Shown piece by piece: positions 39,608-53,200 of a stretch of 64,000 bases of DNA. The position numbers and the translations under genes are program-made. Source of the DNA: Neospora caninum Liverpool (Eukaryota; Apicomplexa; Conoidasida; Eucoccidiorida; Sarcocystidae); contig NC_018395.1 of NCBI RefSeq assembly GCF_000208865.1, positions 1,333,920-1,397,919 on the forward strand, written 5' to 3'. The notes under the pieces were generated by a model. The model did not search any database. It saw only the letters and a program-made list of their open reading frames with translations, and was not told the DNA's origin. The stretch's first letter is position 1; each line of letters opens with the position of its first letter.

Positions 39608-42432
39608 AATTTGCCGAAATCTGGTTGCAGTCGCTCCAGTCTCTTGGAGCGCGTTCCCTCGATTCGGACTCGCATGCAGCTGCACTCCTCTTGAAGAAGC
39701 CTTACCAGAGCACAGCGTTGCCCGGCGACTTTAGTCTGAGTGGGCCTGGTCTGCTGGATTGCTCAACTTTTGTGCTCGCGGAAAACAGGTGTGACTGAGC
39801 TTCTTTTTCGTTTGTCGTGTGTCAAAACACTTCCCTCTCCGCACGCAGGTTTGAATGGATGCAAAGTGGAGAACGTCTCGGCCTTACCTTTTTCGTCAAA
39901 CACCTAACTCCTCAAGACATTCAGGCTTGTGACTTCAGGCCGCGAGAGTTCTGTCTTCGTCTCCTCGTCCCTCCCCTGCCTCCGCCCTCTTCTGCGGGGG
40001 AGCCCGCTTCGGGAGAAGTGGGAGCGGAAGAAAAGACGCCCTACGTCTTTCATATTGAACACCTCTTCCAGGACATCATCCCCGAGGAGTCAAAGTACAC
40101 TCTCAGTCAGGTATGTGAGTTTCGTCCTTGCTTCAGCGTCATCGCTTCCTTTCTCTTGCCCTCCTGCATGTATAGAGCGATGCATGTGGCCACGTTTCGT
40201 GGAGAAGCAGCCGTTCGTCTGCGGATTCGAACTGCCTTGCTCTCTGCATGCGGTCGCGTCTCCGGTTTCCGCGCCGCCTTCCACCGCGCCCCCGTTTCGC
40301 CCGCGTGCAGTCGCCACGTGTCAGCTGACCGTTTCTGCGTCTCGGCACTTTTGTCTGTGGCTGAGACGCTCAAAGAGCAGCCTCACGCTGCCGCCTCAGA
40401 GAGAGAAACCTGCACATGCGCCAGTCTTCTGTTTCTTCAAATGGCCCCCAGCGCACGCGGAAGACGGCGCCGAGTACAGCTTTTTCTGCTGGAGCATCTA
40501 CACGCCCCCTTTCAGGCGCTGGGTGTGTTCGTTCGGCTTCTCTCTCGTCGTCTCCTTGGCTCTTTTCGTCCGTAGTAGCCTGTGTTCTGTCGCAGTTCGC
40601 CGTTCCGGTTTGGTGTGCGTTCCTGCACTGCAGACGAAAATCGAAGTTTCGTTGAAGAAGAAAAGCTCGGGCTTCCACTGGCCTTCGCTGGAGGCGCCGC
40701 CAGAAGGCCAGGCTCTGCCGGCTCAGCTTATCCGCGTGAGCGCAGGGGGGAACGCGGGAGATGCGAAGAAGCAAGAAGGCGGAGACGCGCCAGCACAAGT
40801 TCCCACGCAACCTGCGTATCCTTCTTCCAAGAACAAAGTTGACTGGAACAAAATCGAGAAAGTAAGGCATTTCCACTCAGCAAGTCCTCAGTCAGTCAGA
40901 GGGACACCCATGAGTAGACTGGCGTGACTATGCTTAGATGCGTACGCAATGTGCAGATATGAATGCGTGCATGCGCATGTGCGGCACAATTAGAGGCGTT
41001 CGCGGAAGATGACCATCGCGGAACGGATAGAGCGGCGGATGAGTGAGAGAACCCAGCTTGGTGGAACTGTCGATACGAAGCTGGGCATATCATCTCGAGG
41101 GACAAGCGCCTTTGTGGGAAGGCAGGGACGCCCAGCGAACACGCTGCGAATTTTTCTGTGTAGGAGATCGACGACGAGCTGAAAGACGACGAAAAGGAAG
41201 GCGAGGCGGCGCTTCAGAAGCTGTTTCAACAGATTTACGCCAATGCCGATGAAGACACCCGGCGCGCCATGATCAAATCTTATGTGCGTCATTTCGTTTC
41301 CTCGTCTTGCGCTTCTCTCTTCCTACACCGTAGATGTCCTGTGCCCACACCCACGGGCCTCGTCTCGCCTTTCTGTCGCCCCGTCAAGACATTTTCGCTG
41401 TTTCTCTGTTCCCGTCTTGTTCTCTGCGTCTCTCTTCCTCCCGTTGTCTCTCCCACGTCTGGTGCCCGTCTCCGCGCGCGCGCGCGCGCCTTCCCAGTTC
41501 CTGTCTCTCTTTCGAAATTTAGGTCGACGTCGGCGACAGGATGGCGTGGCACTTCCTCCAAAACCTTCACCTAGGTCTCGCCTCTGAACAATGCGCCGTT
41601 CTGTGTGACCGCAGTCAGCGAGAAGTTGAAGCATCCCGGCTGTGCAAAGGCGTTAACACGCGAGAGGAAGAAAAGGTGCCGGCGTGGAAAAAACAAGGAA
41701 AAGGGAAGAAAGAGGCGAACGCAGAAAAAAAAGGGAAACGCGGTAGCGAGCATTCTCCTTTGCAAAGGCCTTTTTTCGTGCGCTCTTGCGATTTTTTCTT
41801 CCAGCAAACTTCTGGCGGTACTGTTCTCTCCACCAACTGGGACGAAGTTAGAGGAAAAAACTACGAGCAGGTGAGCTCTTCAGCCAACCTCGAGGAAAGA
41901 GATTCTTTTCGTCGCCTCTCCTCCAAGCATACATAAATGTATATATATATATATATATTCAAATGTGTTTAATGCGTATATCGTCTTCTCGTTATCCACC
42001 AGTGCGGCTTCCGGATTCGTCTCACTGGTCATCTGTTAGTCTCTACAGATGTGATGAATCTCTGTCGTGAATAGCGTACCAATCTACAAGGAGGACATGT
42101 ATGTATGTGTAGGTGTGTGTGTCACTCTTCAGTGTTGCCTTTTACGTTGCACAAAAATGTAAATACGGATCTTTTTGTGACTGCATGCAGTGCAAATCTG
42201 TTGCGCATCTGCCTGGATATGTAGTGGGCGTCTATTATCTGTCTCGGAGCGTCAACGGTCTCCTTGTGCCGCTCTTTCTCCGTTCCCTGAGTATATTTGT
42301 GTATTATATATTTGTACATATCCCCGCTTGCCTTTGATCACCGAACACGAGGGAGACCGAGTTTCGTTTCCTTTTTTTTAGAGCGTCACGGCACCCGAGG
42401 GCCAGGAAGTTCGCCGGTGGACTCAGTCGTGA
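39608..42432 (+). CDS. SGT1: SGT1 co-chaperone (CS + SGS domains); 5' exon unresolved
   Basis: SGT1 is an HSP90 co-chaperone that links HSP90 to SKP1/SCF ligases and kinetochore assembly. Exons: an open exon ending at 39788, then 39849-40110, 40634-40861, 41164-41283, 41805-41870 and 42382-42432 (TGA). From 39849 on, every junction has GT/AG ends and keeps phase. The CS domain begins [19 protein letters not shown] and ends with [19 protein letters not shown], a hallmark of SGT1. The SGS domain follows: [64 protein letters not shown] and [10 protein letters not shown]. The protein ends soon after that motif. Exon 39608-39788 is open but has no ATG, so the initiator is further upstream. The N-terminal region shows no TPR motif, unlike plant and yeast SGT1. 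The 40111-40633 intron has a long open frame that is not part of the protein. Confidence 0.92.
41940..41960 (+). repeat. (TA)n microsatellite in SGT1 intron
   Basis: A TA run in the last SGT1 intron (41871-42381). Confidence 0.85.
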
Positions 42433-44391
42433 GAGTGCGTTACCAGAAAGCTCTGCGGTCTACGAAAGCGTCAAAGTCTTGTCATGCTTCTTTCCCCGTT
42501 CTCGTTTCCTCATCCTTATCCTTGGTTTTTTGAGTTGAGGTCGAATCCTGCGTACCGCTTGTTTTCGGCCTGTTTCTTTTCCTGGCGTTTCTCTACATCG
42601 CTGGTCCGTCACTCTTCTTGGCGCCGTCCTTCGTTGTTTCTCGACCGAGTTAGGAGGGCTGTAGTCTGTACAGCTGGATGTCGTTCTTCGCGGTAGGCCG
42701 TGTTTATCGAAAACAGAAAGTGCGCATCTTTCGCCTTTAGAGTTAAAAAGGCAACTGTGCTCCGCCACCCGCCGCACTTGTGAGCGCAAAGAGAGGAAGG
42801 TTCAGTTCTTTGCAGGGGAATCCTTTGTTACTGCCGCCGGCCGTGGGATGTACAGTTCCCCTTCGAGAGACGTGCAACTAAATCGTAGGCACACCTTGGA
42901 GTAAGATATAAATTCTCGAGATAGAGCCGATCTAGATCTCCGGACGTGCCTTGCGTGTTTTTTCTCGGTCTACATACACATCTAGGCGTCTCGGGTTCCG
43001 TGATCACTGCCTTTTTCTCTTCACTCCTCAAAGGCAAGACAGCTGAACACCGGGCAAATGATTTTTGTGCGAGGAGAACAATTTTTAAGCCCGAGATCTT
43101 CTGGCGATCAAATTCGGGTGCATGCCCACACTTGCGAATGCGCCCTGATCCCGCCAAAAAGGAAGCAAGGAGAGAGCGAAAAACAAAGCGGGGGAAACAC
43201 ACATCCCAAAAACGAACATCGGTGTGTGTGTGTATATCTGTAGAAATATGGAAGCCACTTTGTGTGTGGTTTTTACAAACCAAAGTACAGGGCTGAGAGC
43301 GGTTTCGAAAGACAACCGCGCTTCCGCGCCCGTCGCCGGAGCGGCGAATGAAATAGAAAAACTTAGCATGCAATTGAGAATCTGAACTCCGGGGAAACTT
43401 GGAGGAACTCTCCCTTTCTTTGCACTTTTGAGCACTTTTGACCATGCGCGGAAAACAAACCGACGCGTCAACTGCACAGGTTCTGGGAAGCGGACGCGTG
43501 CCAGTCACCACACAGACACACGCGCCTCTGCGCGTTACGAGTTCGTCACAAGCAAGGCCTCAGGACAGGCGCTCTGTGTACGACGGTTTGTCGCCGGACT
43601 GTGTGTCGCGTTCTCTCGCTGCTGGAGGCGATGTTCCGCTCAGAGTGGAAAAAAGGTCACGCATACACACCATGGACAGGAAACCCCGCGCGGCCTGACA
43701 CAAAACAGAGATACAGTCAAACGTTGGCGTGGCGATTTGCTGGGTTCCACGCAGCTCGGCACCGGCCTTCGGACGCCCATATGCGTCCAAGCAGAAGCGG
43801 CTTTTGGAAGTTGCCACAGAAAAACACCCATTTTCTCGCTCTCTCCGGGAGCTGTACATCCACCCTATTCCTGTATGCACGGTGTACAGCCACCGCAACA
43901 GTGGAGTTCTCGAGCTTTTCCAGGTGTCCGACGCCCGAAAAACGCACGTAAATTCTCCCAGACACAAAGGGAGAGCAGCTTTCGACAAACACACGACACT
44001 GTCTGCGTGCCGTAGCGGCGCAAATGCCTGACTCATTCTGCCGCTGAGAGCTGGACGCACACCGAAGCGCCAAAGTGCGCCCGTAGGGTATCCCTCTCCG
44101 GGACTGGAAAACGACACCTCCCCCACTCCCAGTCTCGGCCACGACTGGCGTTTGCTTTTCTTCTCTTTCGCCACAAAATGCATCCCACGAGAACAGTCAC
44201 GTTTCTGGCCTTTCTGGTGGCGAGGCAAAGATCGCTGCCCGACGTCGCGGGTAGGAACTCGCACCGGCGACGAAAGCCACACCCTAGACTCCCTCGAATC
44301 TCGAGACATGCGTCGTTGAGCACCTGCGGAAACCATTTTCTTCTGCTGTAAGAGGTACCACAGGCCGCTGGACTCGACGCACTGACAGCGC
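42433..44391. other. Convergent intergenic region, SGT1 and importin 3' ends
   Basis: About 2 kb between the SGT1 stop (42432, +) and the importin stop (44392, -), expected to hold both 3' UTRs. Frames of up to 258 codons occur on both strands over 43428-44336 but overlap each other, lack motifs, and do not connect to other exons. I see no supportable gene. Confidence 0.5.
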
Positions 44392-45089
44392 CTAGAACTT
44401 GGTGTTGATAAACTCGAGGGCGAACGGCTTGGACGCCACAGCCTCCTTGACTCCCTGGAGCGTCGACGGCGGCAGCGACGGATTCGTCAGCAGCTGGCGA
44501 AGCATGACAATCACTTTCTCTTGCACCTCTGGTTTCACGCGCTTCGCACTCAGCGGATGGGCAGTCTCGAGAATCACTCCCTGAGCAAAGACGCCAGAAA
44601 GACGCAGGCGCGTTCAGTAGAAATTACGTTTTGTCGAGCGAGAAGGGGCGGACGGCCGCCGCCGGAGAATGGAACCCGAAACCACTTATCAAACGCGTGG
44701 TCTGCCGTTAAGTTGTCCTCAACGTTTTTCCGTTGAACCGACTATCCTTAACAGGCACGCGAGTGCTTCGAGTGCGTTGTGAATCGTCATCCGTCTTGGT
44801 GTCGAAAAAAATCAGCACTGTATGGTTGTCGAGCGAAACGTCGGAAGAACAGAGAAAAGCGCCTGGATCTCCCAGTCAGTTCGCGCCAGAAAACGCTCAC
44901 AGCAACGCGGAACGCACAGTCTGCCGTGTTCGGCCTCCCTTTCATCGTCGTCCCGGCAGCGCATGGCATCTGCGGCTCTGCCCTGACGCGGAATACGATG
45001 ATGCACCTAAAAGGACTACACAATACGCCTATAGCTATACATATAAATATATATATATATATATTTATATATTTATATATTTATATATT

Positions 45090-45120
<31 letters not shown>

Positions 45121-45121
45121 T

Positions 45122-45152
<31 letters not shown>

Positions 45153-47456
45153 ATCACAATGCAGGAAAAGGAGCTGTCTGGTGAGGCGTCCACTCGCTGA
45201 CTCATAGAAATGCACACGACACAGGCAGATCGGAGCGTCGAGACGGATCCGCTGGAGCGGGTGGAGAGATCGATCTTACCACCAGGAATTTTTGGATGTG
45301 TTGAACAATGAGGGGCTGCGTCGCGGCATTGTCAGCAAGTTTAAGAGCGGCTTCCAGCATCACTTCCGACTCCTCGTGGTCTTCTTGCAGCGGCATGGAA
45401 ACGAGGAGAGCAGGCACGAGGTGTTCGAGAGGCAGCGGCGACGCAGGGGGGTGAAGGATAATTCGCGCCACAGCGGCGGCGGCGTTGTCCAGGGTCAATT
45501 GCTCCGACTTGTTCAAATCCTGGAAGAGATAAAAGAGACCCGCGTGCACACGGTCAAGCACGAGAAGAGGAAGCAGCCTCCCACCTCTTGCAAAGCGGAC
45601 GAGAGCGCCGCCAGCGCTCCGCAGGCGAGAGAAGACGAGCAGAACGGACAGGGGAAGGACGCGCTCCCTTGTGTTTTCTCGCTCACCTCGCGACTGCGGA
45701 AGATCGAATGCAGAGCCGCGAGGAACTCTGCGGTCTTTGCGTTAACGGAAGGCTGCGCGGATGCCACCTGAGAATGAAGGGGGGCGAAAGAGACACGAGC
45801 CGGGGAGTGAGACACTCACGTCTCTCTCACGCAAGCTTGAAGTTGTTTCTTCGCTGGTCTTCCCTGCAACGGGGCTTCGTTTTCCCCTTCCCTGATTCCT
45901 TTTCCCTCAGTTTCTGGGCGCCCCATTTCCTGATCCAAACGCCGTTTCCACTGCCCCATTCTCTCTCCCAAGTTCTCTCCTCGACATCGCGCACAGAGCT
46001 AAGGACACGGTTCCCGAGTCCACACTTGGGCACCCTCTGTGCATCGTCCTCTGTCGTTTGAACATCGCGCACAACCTACCTCGTAGACAACGCCGAGGCA
46101 GAAGCAAGCATTCCGGCGGTAATCCTCGTTGTCGTCTTGTTGAACGCCCTTGAGGACAGCTTGGAGGAACTTCGCGTCTGCCGCGTACACGGCTGCGTCT
46201 TCTTGCATAGCCAGGAAAACCTGAGAAGACATGCGCACACGTCGCCGCGCGTGCACACACAAAAATCAAAACAGAGGGGCGCAAGGAACGAACGAGCAAT
46301 CTCGTCTCGCCTCGGTGCAACGGCGTTCTACCAACGTTTCGGAGAGCACTCGCAACAGAGAGGCTAGGTTGAGGGCGGAGAGCTCCCCGACTCCGCTCTG
46401 GCTAAATCAGAAGGTGAGAACAGCACATTTTGAGGCGTACTTCTGCGAGACACCCTAGGCCACTGGCGGCGTAGGCTGACGACTGGCGGTGAGTCGCGAG
46501 ATCCAGAAGATGAGGATGGATCTTCTGGTAGACAGCCGCAAAGGTTTGTCGGTTGCACACGGCGGCGAGGCTGCCGGCGGCCGCGGGGCCCTGCAAGGCC
46601 TGGCGCGAACCGGCGGATGCCGCGTACGCCATCCCGCATATCAGGACCGAAATGCCTTCAAAGAGATATTCTTCTTCCTGACGGGAATCGTCGTCCTGCG
46701 AGAGGGAAGCAGATGGCAAAAAAACAGGGACTCCCTGACAAGACGTGCACAAGACAAGGCAAAGGCAAGGAAGAAAAAGACGGCCCGGAGAGGACAAGCA
46801 CGCGAGCCGACAAGACAAGGGAACGAGGAAGAGAAAAAAGTCGCCTCCAAAAATGCGGCAAAGAAACTAAACGCACGCCACACTGCTTTCGCCAACCACC
46901 CTTCCGAACATACACGCTTACAGCATGCAGGAACTTTCTCATATATGTATATATATATATATGTACCTATGGTGACGCGTGTGCATGGTCTATATTATCT
47001 TGTGAGTCCATAGGCGTGTATGGTTTTCGTTTGCGTAGATGCATTCACGTAAGAGACGGAAGAGATGTGCAAGTGTCGGTTCGAAGGTACAGCGACAGAT
47101 GTCCCCTTCGTTCGCGTCTGCTCACCTCGTCGACGTCCTGGATGACCTGGCACGGATGCTTCTTCTTAAGAAGGAGCAACAGCTGCTTGACGACTTCTTC
47201 GTTCATCTCTCGGGAGAAGAAGACAGCGGGGCCCACGTCCTCAGCCAGTGTCCCCAAAGCGACGCACGCGTCTCCCACGGTCTCGTTGTCTTCGTCCTGG
47301 CGAGGGCAGAGAGTGCCACAAACGCGGAAGCGATGGAAAACGCGCAAAAAGACACAGCCCCACGCTCTCGCGCATCTGCCGATCTACGTGCATCGAATGA
47401 ACGCAACTATATTCACATTCACGCGTAAACCGCCAAATGTACACACACACGCATCC

Positions 47457-47493
<37 letters not shown>

Positions 47494-50113
47494 AGTATGT
47501 GTGCATAAGGGTACGCTCTGGGACGGGACGTAAGCTCGGAAACGTCCAAGTTCCGAGTCTCTTACCTCTTCCAGGAGTTTCCGGAGAGACGGCCAGAGCT
47601 GCTCACTCCAGAGGGTATGTACGTTGGGGTTGAGAGCGAATTTTGGGCTCTCTTTTTTCACAGGCGCTCCCGTGAAGGTCGCGTGCGCCGCCGTGACGAC
47701 CGCCTTGATCAAGTAGCAGCACTGCTGTCTCGCTGCTTCGTGGAAGTGTCCCTGAAGAAGTTCAATGGCTTCTTTTGTTCTGAAGGGACAGGCACATCGC
47801 CAGTCACGAAGCGGAAGGTCCACGCGGGCACGCCCCGTCCCCACGTTCGGAGACAGGTGCCGAGCAAGATCCGACTCCTGCAGGTTCGCCCTTGCCGCTC
47901 CGCGTCTTGGACGCGACGCCAAACCCGGGAAACGGCGCCTGGCGTGTGCTTCTCTGGTTGACGCAGCGTATCACCTGCGACCGCCTGAGGAACAGCTAGG
48001 CATCGTGTTTCGAACCTTTGGAAAGTCCAATCCCTGCAGCACTATCGCATTTAGAGAGGCGGCAGCTCGGAAGATCGCCGGGCGCGGCTCGTTGCTTACT
48101 TGGCGATGTATTTCATGCAGTGAGCCCCACAGTGTTCCCACAGCGTCTTGAGGCAAAGCGCAGCGGATTCGAGCTCGTCGAGGAAGCCGTCGCGAATGCG
48201 GATGTTTCGCAGTCTCTCATCGCTATCGTCTTCGTCGTCCAATTCGTCCAGGAGCTGGGCGGCGGCCCCATGGCGCGCTTTCTCTTCCTCGTGCAGCAGG
48301 CCTTCGTCGCTAAACAGCGAGGCGAACACGCGAACCATGACATCCTGAACAACACACAGCAACCCGCACAAGGAAATACAAAAGCCGAACGCGGCGAAAA
48401 AAAGAAAGTGTCAAGCAGAGCAACACGAGTGCACGAAAACACCGCTATGCGCATCTAGATACTAATTCGTCAATATACATACATACATACATACATACAT
48501 ACATACATACATACATACATACACATCCGTTTAAAAAGTGCATACATGTGTGTATGTGTACGTAAGTGTGTATGAATGCATTAGGGCATTTCACATGTCT
48601 GCCTCGTGAGGTTGCTTTGCCTTCTCTTTGGCATGCATCACGGGGAACTGTAATCCTTTTGCAGTTCGACGGCTTCTTCGAAGCCCAACGCCGCCCCCTA
48701 CACCTCTCTCTCTAGATGTATTCCTGCATCTTATAGGGAATCACGAAGCCTGCATGCATGCTGTGCAGCGGCGGAGCTCTGTGCGGACCTCGAGGAAGAC
48801 GACGAATTTGTCTTTCATGGCTACACAGACGTCACTGAAGCACGAGAAGGCCTCGTCGCGGATGTCGTGGGCATATCCAGTGTCGTCATCCTTCGAGGCG
48901 TCGATGACCATCTGCTCCATGATGAGGCGCATCAGACCCGGAAGCTCCTGCGCGTAAGCTGCCTCGCTGGTCCCCTGAACGAGGCCGCCGACGACGCCTA
49001 TGGCCCGAGCCTTTGTCGTCGGCGAACAGACAGCCTGGCCCGCGTTTTGGCTGTCGGTGTCCCCAGTCGGCATTTTGATGATCTGGCCAATCAAGGAAAA
49101 CAGTTCCGGCGCGAAGGCGTCGAACGCGCGCGGCCCAGTCGAGGGCGCGTCTTCCCCGTTGCCGCTCGCCGCCGCTGCCGAACCGATCGCCGAAATGCAC
49201 ACTTCCCGAACTTTGTCGCACGACGCTGGAAAACAATGCACAGGAGACAACACAAGAAAGCAGAGAGATTCAAGGAAGGCTACGCACGCAAAAAATCCGC
49301 ATTCATATATATATATATATATATATATAGGTTTACAGAGCTACAGCCAGTTCTGCTGGCAAACAGAACGGTGTTTCCTAGATATCTGCACTCTCATATG
49401 CGTAGATCTATACAAGTATATAAATAGCAGTGTTTGTTGGATAATGGCGCCAAAGGAAGAGGCATGCATAGGTTCGTCTCTGCTGTCTAGACCGAGAAGA
49501 AAAAGGATTGGCAACGAGGGCAATCGTGGTGGCGACGCATGTGGAAAGACCGGGACGCGAAGGGGGTGGACCAAAAAACAAAAAAGGCGGAACGGACAGG
49601 GGCGAAAAAGAAGCGGAACTGCAAACGCGCGCAGAAAGCAGGCCAGGCGACGAAGAGAAGCGTATAGACACCGCGGGAATCGAAACTCGGGAAAGGGCAT
49701 CTCCGCGCTCGAGACCACTGAGAGACGTGCAGAAAAGGGAATCACCCGAATGGAGCGCCCGAGTGACACATGAAAAACCTTACTCTGATGAAGCGTGCGG
49801 ACGAGACGCTGGACGACCTCGCTGGCCACGGGCTCGAGATCCTGCGCCTCCATATTCTCGAAGAGAACGCCCAAGGCTGAAGACGCGAAAGCACGCAGAA
49901 CACGGAAAGTGAAGACCAGCCAGGAAGGGAACACGGGGACACAGGGAACCGGTCCGAGGCGAATTGCAGTCGAGGCTTACCGTAGCACGCCTTCTGCTGG
50001 ACGAGAGCGCTCGGGTTATCAAGAAGAAGAAGAAGGAGCTCTAGAGCTTCTCGCTGGAACATCATGATTTCAGGTTGGAGATACTCTGCGCAGACAAACC
50101 GAATGGGACAACG

Positions 50114-50148
<35 letters not shown>

Positions 50149-50251
50149 GTCTGCCTCAGTGACTCTACGCATCCGCAAGTACGCACAATCACACATACAC
50201 ATCCAGATACAAAACAAAAGACACGGTTCAACTCCCTTCACTCTCCTCCCA

Positions 50252-50286
<35 letters not shown>

Positions 50287-53200
50287 GGAGCGAGAGAGGT
50301 GAATTTGAATGTACAAATGTAGGTTTCCACAACCACTGGTATATTGGAGTTCCTGCGTTGTTTTCCTGGCGGTTGGACCGGTCCGGAGGCAGCGTGCGCC
50401 GTTTGAGGTTGTTTTCACCAGATCGAACCGCGGCTTCGCGTGCTTCGCGCCGCGTTTTTTCTCGCCGCGCTCTCCGACAAGACAAAGCCCGTTGTCTCCG
50501 CAGGTTTCCCGCCTCTCTCTGGCGCGAGGCGTCCGCGGTGTGTGTTTGACTCACCTGCAAACTGTCCGAAGCAGATGCAAGCGGACGCTGCGATGATGGG
50601 TTGCTGGTCTCTCAGCGACTCCAGGACGAAAGGGAGAAAGAACTTCATTTTTCTGCGCATGACGCCTTCGCAGCCCTCGCTCATGATGCCAAGAAGGACC
50701 AAAGCTGCGCGCTTCTTCAGAACGTCCGGGGACTGCGTGAACGGCGTCAGCCGATCGAGCATGGGCTGGAAGACGTACTTGGAGGGGAGGGAAATCGCCA
50801 GGGCGTCGACGCACTGCGCCGCGATGCGGTGGGGAGTCAACTCGTCCTCTTCAAAGTCTTCTGGGCCTCCGCCCTGGATGTCAGGCTCAGCCCCCATGGC
50901 CACGAGGACGTCCAGGATGGCCGGAACGGCCGTCGGGCTCTTGCAGAGAACTGCGGCGAAACGGGCAGAGGGGCGTAGCACCGCGAAGCGACACACGCAC
51001 TCAGCGAGTTTTAAGGGAGACGAGCAGAAGCGAAAAGACCCGAAAGACGCAAAGAGAGAGAGCCGCACACGAGACAAGACCGAGCGCCGCGCGCCGTGCA
51101 ACGGAGAGATGCGGGGGCGTGGAAATGCAGAAAAGAACAGATGCAGAGAGAGACGTGGCATCGGGAAAACTTTTGGGTAAGCAAGCGTAAACAAAGCGGG
51201 AGAACGCGACAAGACAACGCGACGCAGCGGTTTCAGTAAACGGGGAACCGTCGGGGTAGGGGTATATGCGAGCATCGAGGAAGGCAAGGGAACCAAAAAT
51301 ACTCCGGGCATCCTAACAGACTGGCAGCGAGGCCGGGTCGTCTCTCTCATGCTTTTGACACGAAATCCTCTCTCGGCAGGCGAGGCCTCGACTCCCTCCT
51401 CTCAGTCTCACAGTCCCTGAAACGCGTACCTCTCGGCTTTTGCTTTGCCGCCCACTGAATGCAGGACAACGCCTGCTGCCGGATTCCGGCATCGACGTCG
51501 CTTCGGCTCGCCACCGTCTTGAGAAGAAAGTCCAAGACGGCGAGAAGTTCAGCATCCTTCATAGCCAAGTTGTCGTTGCTCAGCTGAACAAAGAGACAGA
51601 CACAAAAGAAACGTACTGGCGAGGCTCCATCCCACCGAGGTTTCGACCCGGAAGCGCACGACCCACACGGTCGAAACAAAGACACACACCTATAGAAATG
51701 CACATCCTTTTCTTGGTGGATACGTGGAGTCTACACTGGGAAACGCACAGATATATACAGTAAGGTAGATTTATGCATACAGATATATGGACGAAAAATA
51801 TACATGTAAATGTTTAAAGATACGTATCTCTGGTCGCAGTGTGAACGGCTGTGCCCCAGCATCTCGTAGATCAACACGCAAGAATCCCTTGGCACGAAAC
51901 TCGAAACAAATGTCCTCGCAGCCTATACCCGATGCACGAACTCGACCTCGATTCTAAAGAGACAGCTGTTATCGGACCTGTGCATATGCCTATGCATGCA
52001 CATACAGGCATGCATATATGCATATATACATGCGTATATTCATGCGCAAATATTTGTACATAAATAGATATAGATCCACACACCAGAAGTGTGAAACAAG
52101 AGGCGTTTTCCGCGAGAAGAGCATGTTTACGGGGGCACTTACAAGGTCGTCGATGAGCTGAATTCCAGTGGTAGCCACGTCCTCTTCGTTTGCCTGGACT
52201 GCGGCGGCGATGATTTGCATGACGTTCGGCACCAGAGCGCAGATCTACCGACAGCGCCACACAGCGGCGAAGAAGTTAACGCGTTTTTCGGGTTTCCAAA
52301 GAAACGAACCCAGCGGGAAGCAGGCCGCAAGACGACCGAGCACGCCAGCTGAGGACGCGTGGAATGTGGAACAGAGAGAGACGGAGAGCGGACGGACGCC
52401 CCAACAGCAGGGACACCCCGCGAAGCGACACGCCGCAACGGCTGCAGAGAACAGCGATGAAGAAGCAAGAGGGGAGACCAGAGAAACCAGGAAACCCGGC
52501 GACGGGAGACACGGACTCGGAGACAGCATCGACAGAACCCCAGTTAGAGGAAAGGCCTTGGACAAAAACTCTCTGAGAGAGATCTCGGCCCCTCACCTTC
52601 TTTTGTTGGTCCGGCTCTTCAGCGAACTCAGCGAGCGAACGGAGGCCTTTCAGAGCCGACGTGCCGAGCTCGTTTCCAGCCGCGGCGCATGTGAAGGCTG
52701 CGCGCACAGCGAAGAGAGGAGAGAGACGAAAGAAATGGGCGGGGAGACAGAAGTGAGGCCACACGCAAGCTTCTGGATTTCCCTCAACCGCGTTCGCATC
52801 CCTTTTCGAGACACTGTGGCTTCCAGAACTCCTTCCCGTCTGTGGAGGTGGAGGCCAGCCGAAAACGGCAACAGGAGAGAAAAGAAGAGATAGACGCCTC
52901 AGAGCGGCGGCCTGAGAGCCGCGACACTGGAGTGGAGCAAAAGACGAGAGAACTCGCAAGACTCAGTGCGAGGGAACGCAAAGGGAAACCCGAGGCGTCC
53001 TCGAGGTCAGTCGTGCATCGTTTTTCCTGCAGCGCGTTGATCTCACGGGGTTCAAGCGTCACGAAACAGATCGACATGACGGTTTTCGACAGGCTCGCCA
53101 AGACTATCACCGCTAACACGTAGCTGAGTTGAAGCATACACGGGTGAACGCACCCGCGGTCGGACACGTCCGAGGGCCGAAGCGGCCATCGTGTAAGTCG

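Noticed and set aside
40111..40633. Frame running through the SGT1 intron (part of a 332-codon + strand frame)
   Set aside because: The CS domain is contiguous when 40110 is joined to 40634. The intervening translation is Ser/Cys/Arg/Phe-rich without domain similarity and is bounded by GTATGT and CTGCAG.
43428..44336. Overlapping 195- and 258-codon frames on opposite strands
   Set aside because: They lie between convergent genes, have no motif, and start without convincing ATG context or splice partners. They are more likely 3' UTR or spacer.
48477..48522. Regular ACAT array, considered as a CRISPR-like or satellite array
   Set aside because: A pure tetranucleotide microsatellite with no spacers, inside an intron of a eukaryotic gene.
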